Shown: positions 18,740-27,733 of the stretch, piece by piece
Position numbering within the stretch: position 1 is the stretch's first letter
Layout of the letters: each line of letters starts with the position of its first letter
From: JABDGM01 sp046349975
Lineage (GTDB): Bacteria; Planctomycetota; Planctomycetia; Pirellulales; Lacipirellulaceae
Assembly: GCA_046349975.1 (NCBI GenBank)
Contig: JAXMBH010000002.1
Coordinates: forward strand, 124,001 to 188,000
Direction: 5' to 3'
Length of the DNA stretch: 64,000 nt
Made by a program: the position numbers and the translations under genes
Notes under the pieces: model-generated
The model's input: only the letters and a program-made list of their open reading frames with translations
The model's database searches: none
What the model was told of the DNA's origin: nothing

Positions 18740-19897
18740 ATGCGTATCGCTTTTTTCTCGACGATGGGCGCGCTTCCCTGGGGCGGCAGTGAAGAACTTT
18801 GGTGCCGCGCCGCTCACGTGCTGCTCGATCGTGGGCATGAAGTGTGCTTCAACTCCTTCCAATGGCCCAAAATCGCCACCCCGCTCCGCGAGCTCGAAAA
18901 GCACGGCGCACGACCACACTACCGCACCCGCCGCCGCGTCGGCCGCACGATGAGCCGGATTCTGCAAAAACTCCGCCTCACACGGATGCGTTACCTGACT
19001 TGGCTAAAAACATGTAAGCCTGACTTTGTCGTAATCTCGTTTGCGTGCCACACCGACGACCCGCAAATCGCGAACACCTGCCGCCGATTGGGCATACCCT
19101 ATTCGATCGTGCTACAAGCTGCCGGCTCGCACAATTGGATCGACAACCGCTCGCTCGATGATTTTCGCGACGCCTACAATGGCGCAAAGCGTTGCTTCTT
19201 CGTCTCCGCCGAAAATCGCGACACGATCGAATCGAATCTCGCAGTCGAACTGCAGCATAGCGAAATCATCGACAATCCATTCTCAGTCGCCGTCGACGCC
19301 CGCCCCGCTTGGCCCGCTACCGCGCCACATTGGAAGCTGGCCTGCGTCGCTCGCATTCATTATCTCACCAAGAGCCAAGACCTCATCGTCCGCGTGATGC
19401 GGCAACCCAAGTGGCGCGCCCGGCCGCTGCAAATCGCGATGTGGGGCAGCGATAATGGCAGCCTCAGCCGCCTGCAACGCGCGCTCGATGTCTACGGCCT
19501 CCACCGTCAAATCCGATACGGCGGCGTCTCCCACAATATCGAACAACTCTGGGCGGAGCACCACGGCTTGCTGCTGCCCTCGCGCTCTGAGGGCAATCCC
19601 ATCTCACTTACCGAAGCGATGCTCTGTGGCCGCGTGCCGATCGTCACCAATGTCGGACGGGCTGCGGAGCTGATCGACGATAACGACAGCGGCTTCATTG
19701 CGCCTGCCGCCACCGCGGAACTGCTCGACGAAGTCCTGGAGCGCGCCTGGCACCGCCGCGAAGATTGGCGCGCAATGGGCCAGCGTGCGGCCAACTGCAT
19801 CCGCACGCGCCACAGCCTGCGACCGGCCGAAGACCTCGCCGAACGCATCCTCGCCGCCGCCGCCACGCGCCCCACCCTGCACCGCGCCGCCGCCTAG
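18740..19897 (+). CDS. Family 4 glycosyltransferase (GT-B)
   Basis: 385 aa. The ATG at 18740 is chosen because GGAG lies 7 nt upstream; a TTG at 18725 is in frame. The N-terminal Rossmann half starts RIAFFSTMGALPWGGSEELW; the C-terminal half has ACVARIHYLTKSQDLIVRVM, YGGVSHNIEQLWAEHHGLLLPSRSEGNPISLTEAM (the GT4 EX7E region) and PIVTNVGRAAELI. Follows the GT2 gene by 34 nt, so they are likely co-transcribed. Retaining transfer to a surface glycan is expected; the sugar is not predictable. Confidence 0.86.
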   Translation: MRIAFFSTMGALPWGGSEELWCRAAHVLLDRGHEVCFNSFQWPKIATPLRELEKHGARPHYRTRRRVGRTMSRILQKLRLTRMRYLTWLKTCKPDFVVISFACHTDDPQIANTCRRLGIPYSIVLQAAGSHNWIDNRSLDDFRDAYNGAKRCFFVSAENRDTIESNLAVELQHSEIIDNPFSVAVDARPAWPATAPHWKLACVARIHYLTKSQDLIVRVMRQPKWRARPLQIAMWGSDNGSLSRLQRALDVYGLHRQIRYGGVSHNIEQLWAEHHGLLLPSRSEGNPISLTEAMLCGRVPIVTNVGRAAELIDDNDSGFIAPAATAELLDEVLERAWHRREDWRAMGQRAANCIRTRHSLRPAEDLAERILAAAATRPTLHRAAA

Positions 19898-19927
19898 CGA
19901 CTAAATTCGGCGCGCGGCAATGTAAGA

Positions 19928-19969
19928 ATTTCGCTCCGCGAGGTTCCATTTCCTGTTGCGGAGCGAAAT
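19928..19969. repeat. Perfect 12-bp inverted repeat after the glycosyltransferase pair
   Basis: ATTTCGCTCCGC (19928-19939) and its exact reverse complement (19958-19969) flank an 18-nt loop. No T-run follows, so this may be a repeat element or RNA-stability hairpin rather than a classic terminator. Confidence 0.6.
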
Positions 19970-20223
19970 GCCTTCAGTCTTGGGCCTCCCCGGCCCGCCC
20001 CCCGGGCCGACGGCCTCGCAGCCCGCGCATCCCAGTCGACCCGTTTAAAGGTCGCTTATCAGGCCAGCGCGCTGCTTTTTCGCCTCATTCGCCGCCCCGT
20101 CTGGCTCCGTAATTACGCTGGAAATCAGCGGCCGAATGGCCCTTCGGCGGAGCGTCCGCGCCGCCGCCATTCATGGTCGCTGCCACTCTTCCACGAATCG
20201 TTTCTTCCGAGGCCCGCCCGCAG

Positions 20224-22065
20224 ATGCACTCCTCACGAGCTACTCCAGCGCACCGCGCGCTCCTGCAATCGTGCGCATCGATTCTCTCGTTCGTTGCCGC
20301 CGCTGTCGTTGAGGTTTCCACCACCGCCGCCGCCATTGACTTCAATATCGGCGCGCCTCAGGTCATCTACTCCAACTCACAGCGCAAAAGCGCCGGCGGC
20401 GCGAACTGGCCCGATGGCAGCCTCGGCGCGGTCGCCAATGGCAACGGCACCTACGACTTTTACGGTGCGAACGCCTCATCGCCTGTTGTCACCACCGGTA
20501 CGCTAAATACCCCGGGCGCATCGAAACGCTCGGTGAAGATCAACAACGTGCCCAGCAAAACTTTCAATTATCTTGCCGGTGGGCCCGTTTATACCGACCC
20601 GTTCAGCGGCGCGCGGCTCATGATCTATCACGGCGAACTCAAGGGCAACAGCAAGAAGAATTTCCATAGCGTCCTTGGCCTTGCCGTTTCGACCGATGGC
20701 ACGAATTTTCGCGACCTCGGCCAGATCATCACTCCCAACATCCCTGCTGGCTTTGCCGAGGTCGGGGGCGGCTCGTTCGCGGTCGTCGACGGCTATCTCA
20801 ATGTCTACTACCGCGACTGGCTCACGACCGGCGCGACCGCCGAAGTCGCTGTCGCGCGGGCGCCGCTCGTCGACCTCATGAACAATGCCTTCGCCGGCCG
20901 CAATACGCAGTTCTGGAAGTACTACGATGGCAGCTGGTCGCAGCCCGGCGTGGGCGGCCGAGCTGCTGCTCTCGAAGCTTACAATCCTTCGAACGCATGG
21001 GTGGCAATCTCGCGCAACGACTACCTGAACCAACTCGTGCTCGTCACGTCGCAATGGTCCGACGACGGCGGCGATCTCTACTACTCCACGTCTCCAGACG
21101 GCATTAACTGGGCGCCGCGCCAGCCGCTCGCCGTTAGCCCCGGCGAGCAGATGTATCCCTCGATCATTGGTACCGGCGCCGATCCCGCCCGCTCCGGCCA
21201 GTCGTTCTACGTCTACTACACCGACAGCAAGAAGGGCGCCTGGAGCCGGTGGAGCAATGCCCAACTCGTGCGCCGCGAAGTGACCATTCAATCGGCGCCA
21301 GTGGCGAGCGGCGGTTCATTGGGCGCCGGGCTCGGTTACACCGCCGACTGGGTCCCCGTCGGCGACTACCAAGCCGATTTCACGCCCGGTGCGCCAACGA
21401 ACGGCTGGAAGTATATGTGGGACCCCAAGGGCAAAGTCGGCAACGCCTCAACCTATTCACCTTTGCTGTGGAGCCAGTCTGAGCAAGTTTACAATACCAC
21501 TGGCGGCGCCACGATGACTCCGAACCCCAAAAGCCACAAGGACGATTACCTCTTCCTCTCCGCCGATAGCGGCTCACCCGGACAGCCGAAGTACATGCCT
21601 ATTATTGGCTATACGATCCAAGCCGATGACGGCGCCGGCCTGTACCGCCTGAGCGACAGCTCGATCCAAAAATCGAATGGCACATTCGTCGCCAGCGAAG
21701 ATAATCTGCAAGTGCAGGTCTATATTAACGACACGCTCGTTGGCGCGAACACGGTCGTTGGTACCGACGGCCTCCTCCGCAGCTTCGACCGCAACCTCGG
21801 GATGCTAAACATCGGCGACACGATTTGGGTGCTGATCGACCCGCTCAAGAACCAAATCGACGATGTCTTCTGCAACTTCGATTTCACGATCGAGAAGCTT
21901 CTCTACAGCAATACGCCGACGTTCGCCGTAACCCAGCAGCTGGCGTTCACGCAGGAATTTTCGCTCAATTCGGCCGTTGCGGTGCCGGAACCCACTTCCG
22001 TCGCCGTCGCTCTCATCGCCCTCAGCGGCTTCGCCATCTGCCGCCGCCGTCGCCCCGCCGCGTGA
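20224..22065 (+). CDS. Exported PEP-CTERM protein with propeller-like repeats
   Basis: About 613 aa. Signal peptide (ATPAHRALLQSCASILSFVAAAVV, cleaved near TTAAA). The middle has propeller-type phrases (SVLGLAVSTDGTNFRD, YYSTSPDGINWAP, YVYYTDSKKGAWSRW) resembling GH32/43-like folds. The C-terminus VPEPTSVAVALIALSGFAICRRRRPAA is a PEP-CTERM sorting signal: PEP, one hydrophobic helix, basic tail, so sorting by an exosortase is expected. The ATG at 20224 gives the tidiest signal peptide; the frame is open to 20173. The ligand is unknown. The propeller phrases resemble those of the protein encoded at 11508-12455. Confidence 0.8.
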   Translation: MHSSRATPAHRALLQSCASILSFVAAAVVEVSTTAAAIDFNIGAPQVIYSNSQRKSAGGANWPDGSLGAVANGNGTYDFYGANASSPVVTTGTLNTPGASKRSVKINNVPSKTFNYLAGGPVYTDPFSGARLMIYHGELKGNSKKNFHSVLGLAVSTDGTNFRDLGQIITPNIPAGFAEVGGGSFAVVDGYLNVYYRDWLTTGATAEVAVARAPLVDLMNNAFAGRNTQFWKYYDGSWSQPGVGGRAAALEAYNPSNAWVAISRNDYLNQLVLVTSQWSDDGGDLYYSTSPDGINWAPRQPLAVSPGEQMYPSIIGTGADPARSGQSFYVYYTDSKKGAWSRWSNAQLVRREVTIQSAPVASGGSLGAGLGYTADWVPVGDYQADFTPGAPTNGWKYMWDPKGKVGNASTYSPLLWSQSEQVYNTTGGATMTPNPKSHKDDYLFLSADSGSPGQPKYMPIIGYTIQADDGAGLYRLSDSSIQKSNGTFVASEDNLQVQVYINDTLVGANTVVGTDGLLRSFDRNLGMLNIGDTIWVLIDPLKNQIDDVFCNFDFTIEKLLYSNTPTFAVTQQLAFTQEFSLNSAVAVPEPTSVAVALIALSGFAICRRRRPAA

Positions 22066-22254
22066 ATTCTCTCCCGGCTCGCGGAGCAAACCCGTCCCCT
22101 GGGCTTGCTCCACGCCTCTTCCGAGTTACATTGACGGTTGCAACACCGCATCGCGCGTCCCAGCGTGATCGTGCGCACTCGCGTCGAGGTAGCCGCAACG
22201 CTACGCATTGCTGGCGCCCTGTAAAATCACTCCGATTGTTTACTCGCCCATCCC

Positions 22255-23130
22255 ATGAAACATCGCCACCTCGCAGCGCCCTCCCTCGCCTGTCTCGCAG
22301 CCCTTGCCATGACGATTACCGCCGCCGCAGCAGATGTCGGCCTCGGCCCCAGCTTCAAGGGCCCCGTCGGCCTGCAACTCTACAGCCTTCGCGACCAATT
22401 CGCGAAAGACGTCCCCGGCACGCTCGATAAGGTCCGCGACTACGGCTTCAAGTACGTCGAACTCGCCGGCACGTATGGCCTGACTCCCGCTAAGTTCAAA
22501 AGCGAACTCGAGTCGCGCGGCCTCGTCGCGATCAGCGGCCACTTCCCGTTCGAGCGCTTCCGCGATGATGTCGAAGGCATTGCCGCCGAAGCAAAGGCCC
22601 TCGGCCTGAAATACGCCGGCTGCGCGTGGATTGCCCACAGCGGCGACTTCGACGAGAAGCAATGCCGCGAAGCGATCCGGGTTTTCAACGCCGCCGGCGC
22701 GGCGCTGGCTAAGCACGACTTGAAGTTCTTCTATCACACGCACGGCTACGAATTTCAACCCTACGGCTCCGGCACACTCTTCGATTTGCTCATGACCGAA
22801 ACGAAGCCCGAGCACGTCACGTATGAAATGGACGTCTTCTGGATCGTGCACGGCGGCCAGGACCCTGCCGCGCTTTTTGTGAAATACGGCGACCGCTTCG
22901 CGCTCGCGCACCTTAAAGACATGAAGCAAGGCACGCCCATCAACCTGCTCACTGGCAGCAGCGATGTGACGAACGACGTGCCGCTCGGCACCGGCCGCAT
23001 CGACTGTCGCCGCGCGCTCGCCGCCGCCAACAAGGCCGGCGTGAAGTGGTACTTCATCGAAGACGAATCACCCAGAAGCGAAAAGCAAATCCCCGTCAGC
23101 CTTCGCTACCTCGAACAAGTCACGTGGTGA
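22255..23130 (+). CDS. Exported sugar isomerase/epimerase-like TIM-barrel protein
   Basis: 291 aa with a signal peptide (HLAAPSLACLAALAMTITAAAA). The AP-endonuclease-2/xylose-isomerase-like fold is suggested by GLQLYSLRDQFAKDVPGTLDKVRDYGFKYVELAG, FFYHTHGYEFQPY, TYEMDVFWIVHGGQDP, LAHLKDM, a Gly-rich DVPLGTGRIDCRRALAAANKAGVKWYFIEDES. His/Asp/Glu metal ligands are in place. Such proteins are abundant in planctomycetes beside DUF1080 proteins, and some relatives act on 3-keto sugars; the neighbour at 23329 fits that context. Probably periplasmic. Confidence 0.82.
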   Translation: MKHRHLAAPSLACLAALAMTITAAAADVGLGPSFKGPVGLQLYSLRDQFAKDVPGTLDKVRDYGFKYVELAGTYGLTPAKFKSELESRGLVAISGHFPFERFRDDVEGIAAEAKALGLKYAGCAWIAHSGDFDEKQCREAIRVFNAAGAALAKHDLKFFYHTHGYEFQPYGSGTLFDLLMTETKPEHVTYEMDVFWIVHGGQDPAALFVKYGDRFALAHLKDMKQGTPINLLTGSSDVTNDVPLGTGRIDCRRALAAANKAGVKWYFIEDESPRSEKQIPVSLRYLEQVTW

Positions 23131-23209
23131 CGGCACTGTTGGGCGCACTTCACGTACAACGACATGCGACAGCCGCACTCAGAGGCTTCCACGATGCGTT
23201 TCGTCAGTG

Positions 23210-23325
23210 ATGACGTCCTACGCCGAAGGCGTTGAACTCCACAGCCCAGCGTCGCTCGGCTTGGCGAGCGCACGCTGGGTCAACTTGCCCCTGCTCATTG
23301 CTTACGCTGAAAGCGTTACGCCACT
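23210..23325. repeat. Hairpin-rich dispersed-type repeat upstream of the DUF1080 gene
   Basis: Contains three hairpins: ACGCCGAAGGCGT, an imperfect stem CCCAGCGTCGCTCG (23245-23258) with CGAGCGCACGCTGGG (23265-23279), and ACGCTGAAAGCGT. The outer two mirror each other, so the whole looks like a REP-type element. It ends next to the DUF1080 start, which has no visible ribosome site. Confidence 0.55.
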
Positions 23326-23328
23326 CGC

Positions 23329-24033
23329 ATGCTGATATCTCATCCCATTCTCGCAGCGCTATTAGTGACAATCGCCTGTCAATTTTCGGCCGCCGAGCCA
23401 TCTACGAAATCAATTCAACTCTTCGACGGCAAAACTTTCACCGGCTGGACCGCGGCCGACGGCAAAGCGCCGCCCAAGAACTGGACGATCGAAGACGGCG
23501 CGCTCGTCGTCAGCGGCACCGGCGGCTCACTCTTCACGGCCGACGAGTACGACGACTTCGATCTCTCGTTCGAATGGCGGATCACGCCCCACGGCAATAG
23601 CGGCGTGAAGTATCGCAGCAACTTCTACCGACTCGGCGTGCACGGCCATCCCGGCTGGCTTGGCTGCGAGTACCAAATCCTCGACGATTCTGAATATGGG
23701 AACGAGCCGCCGAACGCGACCAACCGCAGCGGCGTCATCTATGATCTTTATCCCATCACAACCAAGCCCACGCTGCGCCCCGTCGGTGAGTTCAATGACG
23801 GCCGTATTGTTGTGAAGGGCCCGCACATCGAACATTGGATTAACGGCACCATGGTGTCGAGCGCTGAAATCGGCACCGACGATTGGAAACACCGCGTCGA
23901 ACAAAGCAAGTTCGGCATCGTGCCTCACTTCATGCAGCACCCCAAAGGCCGCATTGAACTCCAGGACCACAATCACAAGGCCGCCTTCCGCAACATTGTG
24001 CTCACTCCTCTCGACGCTGCAGCCTTACATTAG
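23329..24033 (+). CDS. Exported DUF1080 (3-keto-disaccharide hydrolase-like) protein
   Basis: 234 aa with signal peptide (HPILAALLVTIACQFSAAEP). DUF1080 jelly-roll features: SIQLFDGKTFTGWTAADGK, NWTIEDGALVVSGTGGSLFT, FDLSFEWRITPHGNSGVKYRS, LGCEYQILDD and the conserved end GRIELQDHNHKAAFRNIVL. Family members bind or hydrolyse glycosides, including 3-keto-disaccharides. It follows an exported sugar isomerase-like gene, so both may process an imported or surface sugar. No clear Shine-Dalgarno sequence precedes the ATG. Confidence 0.85.
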   Translation: MLISHPILAALLVTIACQFSAAEPSTKSIQLFDGKTFTGWTAADGKAPPKNWTIEDGALVVSGTGGSLFTADEYDDFDLSFEWRITPHGNSGVKYRSNFYRLGVHGHPGWLGCEYQILDDSEYGNEPPNATNRSGVIYDLYPITTKPTLRPVGEFNDGRIVVKGPHIEHWINGTMVSSAEIGTDDWKHRVEQSKFGIVPHFMQHPKGRIELQDHNHKAAFRNIVLTPLDAAALH

Positions 24034-24067
24034 TGCTATGTCACCATTAAGAATTCTTGTAAGAGCA

Positions 24068-24133
24068 ATTAGCCGCCGGGCGCTAGCCCGCGGTTCTCGC
24101 CGCCGCAACCGCGGCTAGCGCCCGACGGCTAAT
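24068..24133. repeat. Long REP-like palindrome between the DUF1080 and phosphatase genes
   Basis: Left arm 24068-24095 begins ATTAGCCGCCGGGCGCTAGC; right arm 24107-24133 ends GCGCCCGACGGCTAAT. The arms are about 27 nt, complementary except for one deletion and one mismatch, with an 11-nt loop. This type of element is common between planctomycete genes. The rest of the 335-nt gap (24034-24368) shows no gene. Confidence 0.75.
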
Positions 24134-24368
24134 CCAAAATCAAGATGTGGCAGAGCAGTAGCCCGCCGAATCAGCTCCAGACCACTACTCGATTTCGCCC
24201 GCTGAGCTTCGGTGCGAAGGCCCGGCGCAGCAGAGCTCGCCCGCGCATGCGCCTTTCGGCCAGCCTAGCCGTTTTTGGGGATGTAACGTTCAGCCCCGAT
24301 CCGTAACAATTGGGCCATCGTCATCTGCGTCAGCTGCGGACTTGAAAAATCACCACGCGCAGGAGCGC

Positions 24369-24968
24369 ATGCCCAACGATTTTCCCATCCTGTACGTTGC
24401 GCGCCACGGTGAAACCGAGTGGAGCATCACCGGCCAGCACACCGGCCGGGCTGATATCCCGCTCACCAAGCGTGGCGAACAAATGGCCGCGGAGCTTGGC
24501 GCCCGACTGCACAAGCTCTCGTTCACGCGCGTCTACACGAGCCCGCTGATCCGCGCCGCCGAAACCTGCCGCATTGCCGGTTATGCCGCTGTCGCCGATT
24601 CGATGTTCGACCTTGTCGAGTGGGCCTACGGCGAGTTCGAAGGCCGCCGCCGCGCTGAAATTCGCGCCGACTATCCCGATTGGGACCTCTTCCGCGATGG
24701 CTGCCCCGGCGGTGAATCGCCCGCAGAAGTCGGCGAGCGCGCTGACCGCGTCATCGCCGCCGTTACGCCGCTCCAAGGCAACGTACTCCTATTCTCGAGC
24801 GGCCATTTTCTGCGTGTGCTCGCCGCCCGCTGGCTCGACCTGCCGCCCGGAATGGCTAGACATTTCCACCTCAGTACCGCTAGCCTAAGCGAGTTAACCT
24901 ACGAGCACAGCCTGGCCGAGCCCGTCATTAGCCTGTGGAATGACGTGTCGCACTTGGGCGCACCTTGA
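24369..24968 (+). CDS. Histidine phosphatase family protein (phosphoglycerate mutase-like)
   Basis: About 199 aa from the ATG at 24369, where AGGAG lies just upstream; an in-frame TTG at 24342 is less likely. RHG motif YVARHGETEWSITGQHTGRAD with the phospho-accepting His near residue 13, acid WAYGEFEGRR and second His in LLFSSGHFLRVLA. Cytoplasmic acid phosphatase or mutase. It opens a plus-strand run with glucokinase, pgi, gnd, zwf, pgl and rpiB, so a sugar-phosphate substrate is plausible. True cofactor-dependent phosphoglycerate mutase is less likely given the GpmB/CobC-like size. Confidence 0.84.
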   Translation: MPNDFPILYVARHGETEWSITGQHTGRADIPLTKRGEQMAAELGARLHKLSFTRVYTSPLIRAAETCRIAGYAAVADSMFDLVEWAYGEFEGRRRAEIRADYPDWDLFRDGCPGGESPAEVGERADRVIAAVTPLQGNVLLFSSGHFLRVLAARWLDLPPGMARHFHLSTASLSELTYEHSLAEPVISLWNDVSHLGAP

Positions 24969-24996
24969 ATTCCGCAACCACTATGAATCCATCCCC

Positions 24997-25800
24997 ATGA
25001 AAGTCCTCGTCGTCGATGTCGGTGGTTCGCATGTGAAAATGCTCGCCGCCGGCGAAAGCCAATCGCGCCGCTTCGACTCTGGCCCGTCGCTCACCGCCCG
25101 GCAAATGGTCGCCGGCGTGAAGAAGCTCACCAAAGATTGGACGTTCGATGCCGTCAGCATCGGCTATCCCGGTCCCGTGCTCGATGGTCGGCCAGTTGCT
25201 GAGCCAGTGAACCTGGGAAGTGGTTGGGTGGGCCTCGACTACGAACGTGCTTTCGGCTGCAGAGTGCAAGTTGTGAACGACGCAGCGATGCAGGCGATCG
25301 GCAGTTACCAAGGCGGCAAAATGCTCTTCCTGGGCCTCGGCACCGGCCTTGGCACGACGCTGATCATTGACGGCATCGTCGAACCGATGGAGCTTGGGCA
25401 CTTGCCATACAAAAAAGGCACCTATGAAGATTACGTCGGCCAGCGCGGCCTCGCCAAGCACGGCCTTCGCAAATGGCGACGCAACGTGGCTGAAGTCGTC
25501 AAGCTCCTCTCCGCAGCGCTGCGCCCCCAAGACATCGTCCTCGGCGGCGGGAATGTGAAACATCTCAAACAACTGCCCGAGGGCTGCCGCGCAGGTGCGA
25601 ATGTCAACGCTTTCATCGGCGGCTTGCGTCTGTGGGAGCACGACACCGCCCATCCGATCACGCAAGAAACAGTTGCCGAGTCTGCGACGGCCAAACGCGG
25701 TCGCCAGGGAACTAAGAAGAAATCAGCGCAGAAGACCAAAAAGGTCACCACAAAACGCGCGACCAAGAAGAAGCCGAAGAAAGGCACGCGAAAGAAATGA
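24997..25800 (+). CDS. ppgK: ROK-type polyphosphate glucokinase-like kinase with Lys-rich tail
   Basis: Phosphorylates glucose to glucose-6-phosphate. Domain signs: phosphate motif VVDVGGSHVKM, SIGYPGPVLDG, catalytic-Asp region VVNDAAMQAIGSY, second phosphate motif LFLGLGTGLGTTLI, then LGHLPYKKGTYEDYVGQRGL, as in polyphosphate/ATP glucokinases that lack the ROK zinc-cysteine cluster. The last roughly 35 residues are almost all Lys, Arg and Thr (KKKSAQKTKKVTTKRATKKK), an extension not expected for the family. The ATG at 24997 directly precedes the domain. The stop overlaps pgi as ATGA, so the two are translationally coupled. Confidence 0.84.
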   Translation: MKVLVVDVGGSHVKMLAAGESQSRRFDSGPSLTARQMVAGVKKLTKDWTFDAVSIGYPGPVLDGRPVAEPVNLGSGWVGLDYERAFGCRVQVVNDAAMQAIGSYQGGKMLFLGLGTGLGTTLIIDGIVEPMELGHLPYKKGTYEDYVGQRGLAKHGLRKWRRNVAEVVKLLSAALRPQDIVLGGGNVKHLKQLPEGCRAGANVNAFIGGLRLWEHDTAHPITQETVAESATAKRGRQGTKKKSAQKTKKVTTKRATKKKPKKGTRKK

Positions 25801-27437
25801 CGACTACGCCCCTCACCGCGCGGCCTGCGTGGGCCGCTCTCGCCGCCCATCACGCTGAAATCAAAGGCAAACATCTCCGCGAGCTCTTCGCCGCCGACGC
25901 CGATCGCGGCTCGCGGTTTGCCCTCGCTGCCGAAGGCCTCTACTTCGACTACTCGAAGAACCGCATCACCGACGAAACGTTGCGGTTGCTGATCGAACTC
26001 GCGAACGAGTCCGACCTCCGCGGCCGCATCGAAGCGATGTTCAGTGGCGAGCGCATCAACAAAACCGAAAACCGCGCGGTGCTCCATGTCGCGCTGCGTG
26101 CGCCAACAGGCGCGACGATCGAATTCGACGGCGCGAATGTCGTGCCGCACGTGCAGGCCGTGCTCGATAAAATGACTAACTTTGCCAACCGCGTGCTCAG
26201 CGGCACGTGGAAAGGTCACACAGGCCGCGCGATTCGCAACATTGTCAACATCGGCATCGGCGGCTCCGACCTTGGCCCCGTCATGGCCTTCGAAGCGCTG
26301 CGTCATTACACGAATCGCGCGCTCACGTTCCGCTTCGTGTCGAACGTCGACGGCACCGATTTCGCCGAAGCCACGCAAGACCTCGCGCCGGCGGAAACGC
26401 TGTTCATCGTGTCGTCGAAAACGTTCACGACGCTCGAAACAATGACCAACGCCCACAGCGCCCGCAACTGGCTGCTGCGGGCGTTCGGCGGTGATCGGAA
26501 AGCAGTCGCCAAGCATTTCGTCGCCGTGTCGACCAACGCGGCCAAGGTCTCCGAGTTCGGCATCGACACATCCAATATGTTCGAGTTCTGGGATTGGGTC
26601 GGCGGCCGCTATTCGATGGATTCTGCCATCGGCCTCTCCACCATGCTCGCCGTCGGCCCGGAGAATTTTCGCGAGCTACTCGCCGGCTTCCGCGCGATGG
26701 ACGAGCACTTCCGCACCGCGCCGTTCGAGAAGAACCTGCCCGCGCTGCTCGCACTGCTCTCGATTTGGAACACGAACTTCCTCGGCGCGGAAACGATCGC
26801 CGTGCTGCCTTACGATCAGTACCTGAAGCGTTTTCCCGCGTACCTGCAGCAGCTCACCATGGAAAGTAACGGCAAGCGCGTGACGCTCGATGGCAACGTA
26901 GTGGATTACGCGACCGGCCCAATTTACTGGGGCGAGCCCGGCACCAACGGCCAGCACTCGTTCTACCAGCTGATCCACCAAGGCACGCGGCTGATCCCAT
27001 GCGATTTCATCGCCTTCACGGAGTCGCTCAACCCGCTGGGGCCGCATCACGACCTGCTCGTCGCCAACGTATTCGCCCAGGCCGAAGCACTCGCGTTCGG
27101 CAAAACGGCCGACGAAGTGAAAGCCGAAGGCACGCCAGATTGGCTCGTGCCGCACCGCGTATTCCCCGGCAATCGGCCGTCGAATACGATACTGGCCCCG
27201 CGGCTCACACCCGCGCTGCTCGGCAAGCTGATTGCACTCTACGAGCACGCTGTGTTCGTACAGGGCATCATCTGGAGCATCGACAGCTTCGACCAATGGG
27301 GCGTCGAACTCGGCAAAGTGCTCGCGCAGCGCATCGTTAGCGAACTCGAATCCAAAGAATCACCAGCGCTCAAGCACGACAGCTCCACCAACACGCTCAT
27401 CCAGCGTTACCGGGCCAATAAAGCAACTTCATCGTAA
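25797..27437 (+). CDS. pgi: Glucose-6-phosphate isomerase
   Basis: Interconverts glucose-6-phosphate and fructose-6-phosphate. 546 aa, normal for the family. Motifs: NIGIGGSDLGPVMAFEAL, VSSKTFTTLETMTNAHSAR, FWDWVGGRYSMDSAIG (PGI signature), NGQHSFYQLIHQGTRLIPCDF and SIDSFDQWGVELGK (second signature). The start overlaps the glucokinase stop (ATGA), so glucose phosphorylation and isomerisation are coupled. The preceding glucokinase and following gnd-zwf-pgl feed the same glucose-6-phosphate node. Confidence 0.96.
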   Translation: MTTTPLTARPAWAALAAHHAEIKGKHLRELFAADADRGSRFALAAEGLYFDYSKNRITDETLRLLIELANESDLRGRIEAMFSGERINKTENRAVLHVALRAPTGATIEFDGANVVPHVQAVLDKMTNFANRVLSGTWKGHTGRAIRNIVNIGIGGSDLGPVMAFEALRHYTNRALTFRFVSNVDGTDFAEATQDLAPAETLFIVSSKTFTTLETMTNAHSARNWLLRAFGGDRKAVAKHFVAVSTNAAKVSEFGIDTSNMFEFWDWVGGRYSMDSAIGLSTMLAVGPENFRELLAGFRAMDEHFRTAPFEKNLPALLALLSIWNTNFLGAETIAVLPYDQYLKRFPAYLQQLTMESNGKRVTLDGNVVDYATGPIYWGEPGTNGQHSFYQLIHQGTRLIPCDFIAFTESLNPLGPHHDLLVANVFAQAEALAFGKTADEVKAEGTPDWLVPHRVFPGNRPSNTILAPRLTPALLGKLIALYEHAVFVQGIIWSIDSFDQWGVELGKVLAQRIVSELESKESPALKHDSSTNTLIQRYRANKATSS

Positions 27438-27439
27438 GA

Positions 27440-27680
27440 ATAAACTGACTCACGCACAGGCGCGAAGACGCAAAGCCGGAAGAATTAACCACGACGACAC
27501 GAAGGACATGAAGAAAGCACCGAGTCGAACGTAACGCAAGACTTCGTTGCGATCGGCATTGACAGTTTGCTTTTTCTATTGTTTTGCATTTTGCAAATGC
27601 CAACTTCTTCCTTTGTGCTCTTCGTGCCTTCGTGGTTAATATTTCTTGTCCTTATCGTCTGAGCGCCTTGGCGTGAGATA
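27440..27680. repeat. Imperfect inverted-repeat element between pgi and gnd
   Basis: The left side (TTAACCACGACGACACGAAGG near 27486) and the right side (CTTCGTGCCTTCGTGGTTAA near 27622) are approximate reverse complements. Outside them GGCGCGAAGACGC pairs loosely with GCGCCTTGGCGTGAG. The element is AT-richer than its surroundings and has no ORF. It resembles short ACGAAGG-type dispersed repeats. It fills most of the 296-nt gap before gnd. Confidence 0.55.
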
Positions 27681-27733
27681 ATTACTATCTTTCCTTCCAC
27701 CAACCAGGCCGAAATTCAATCGGAGGAGCAACT

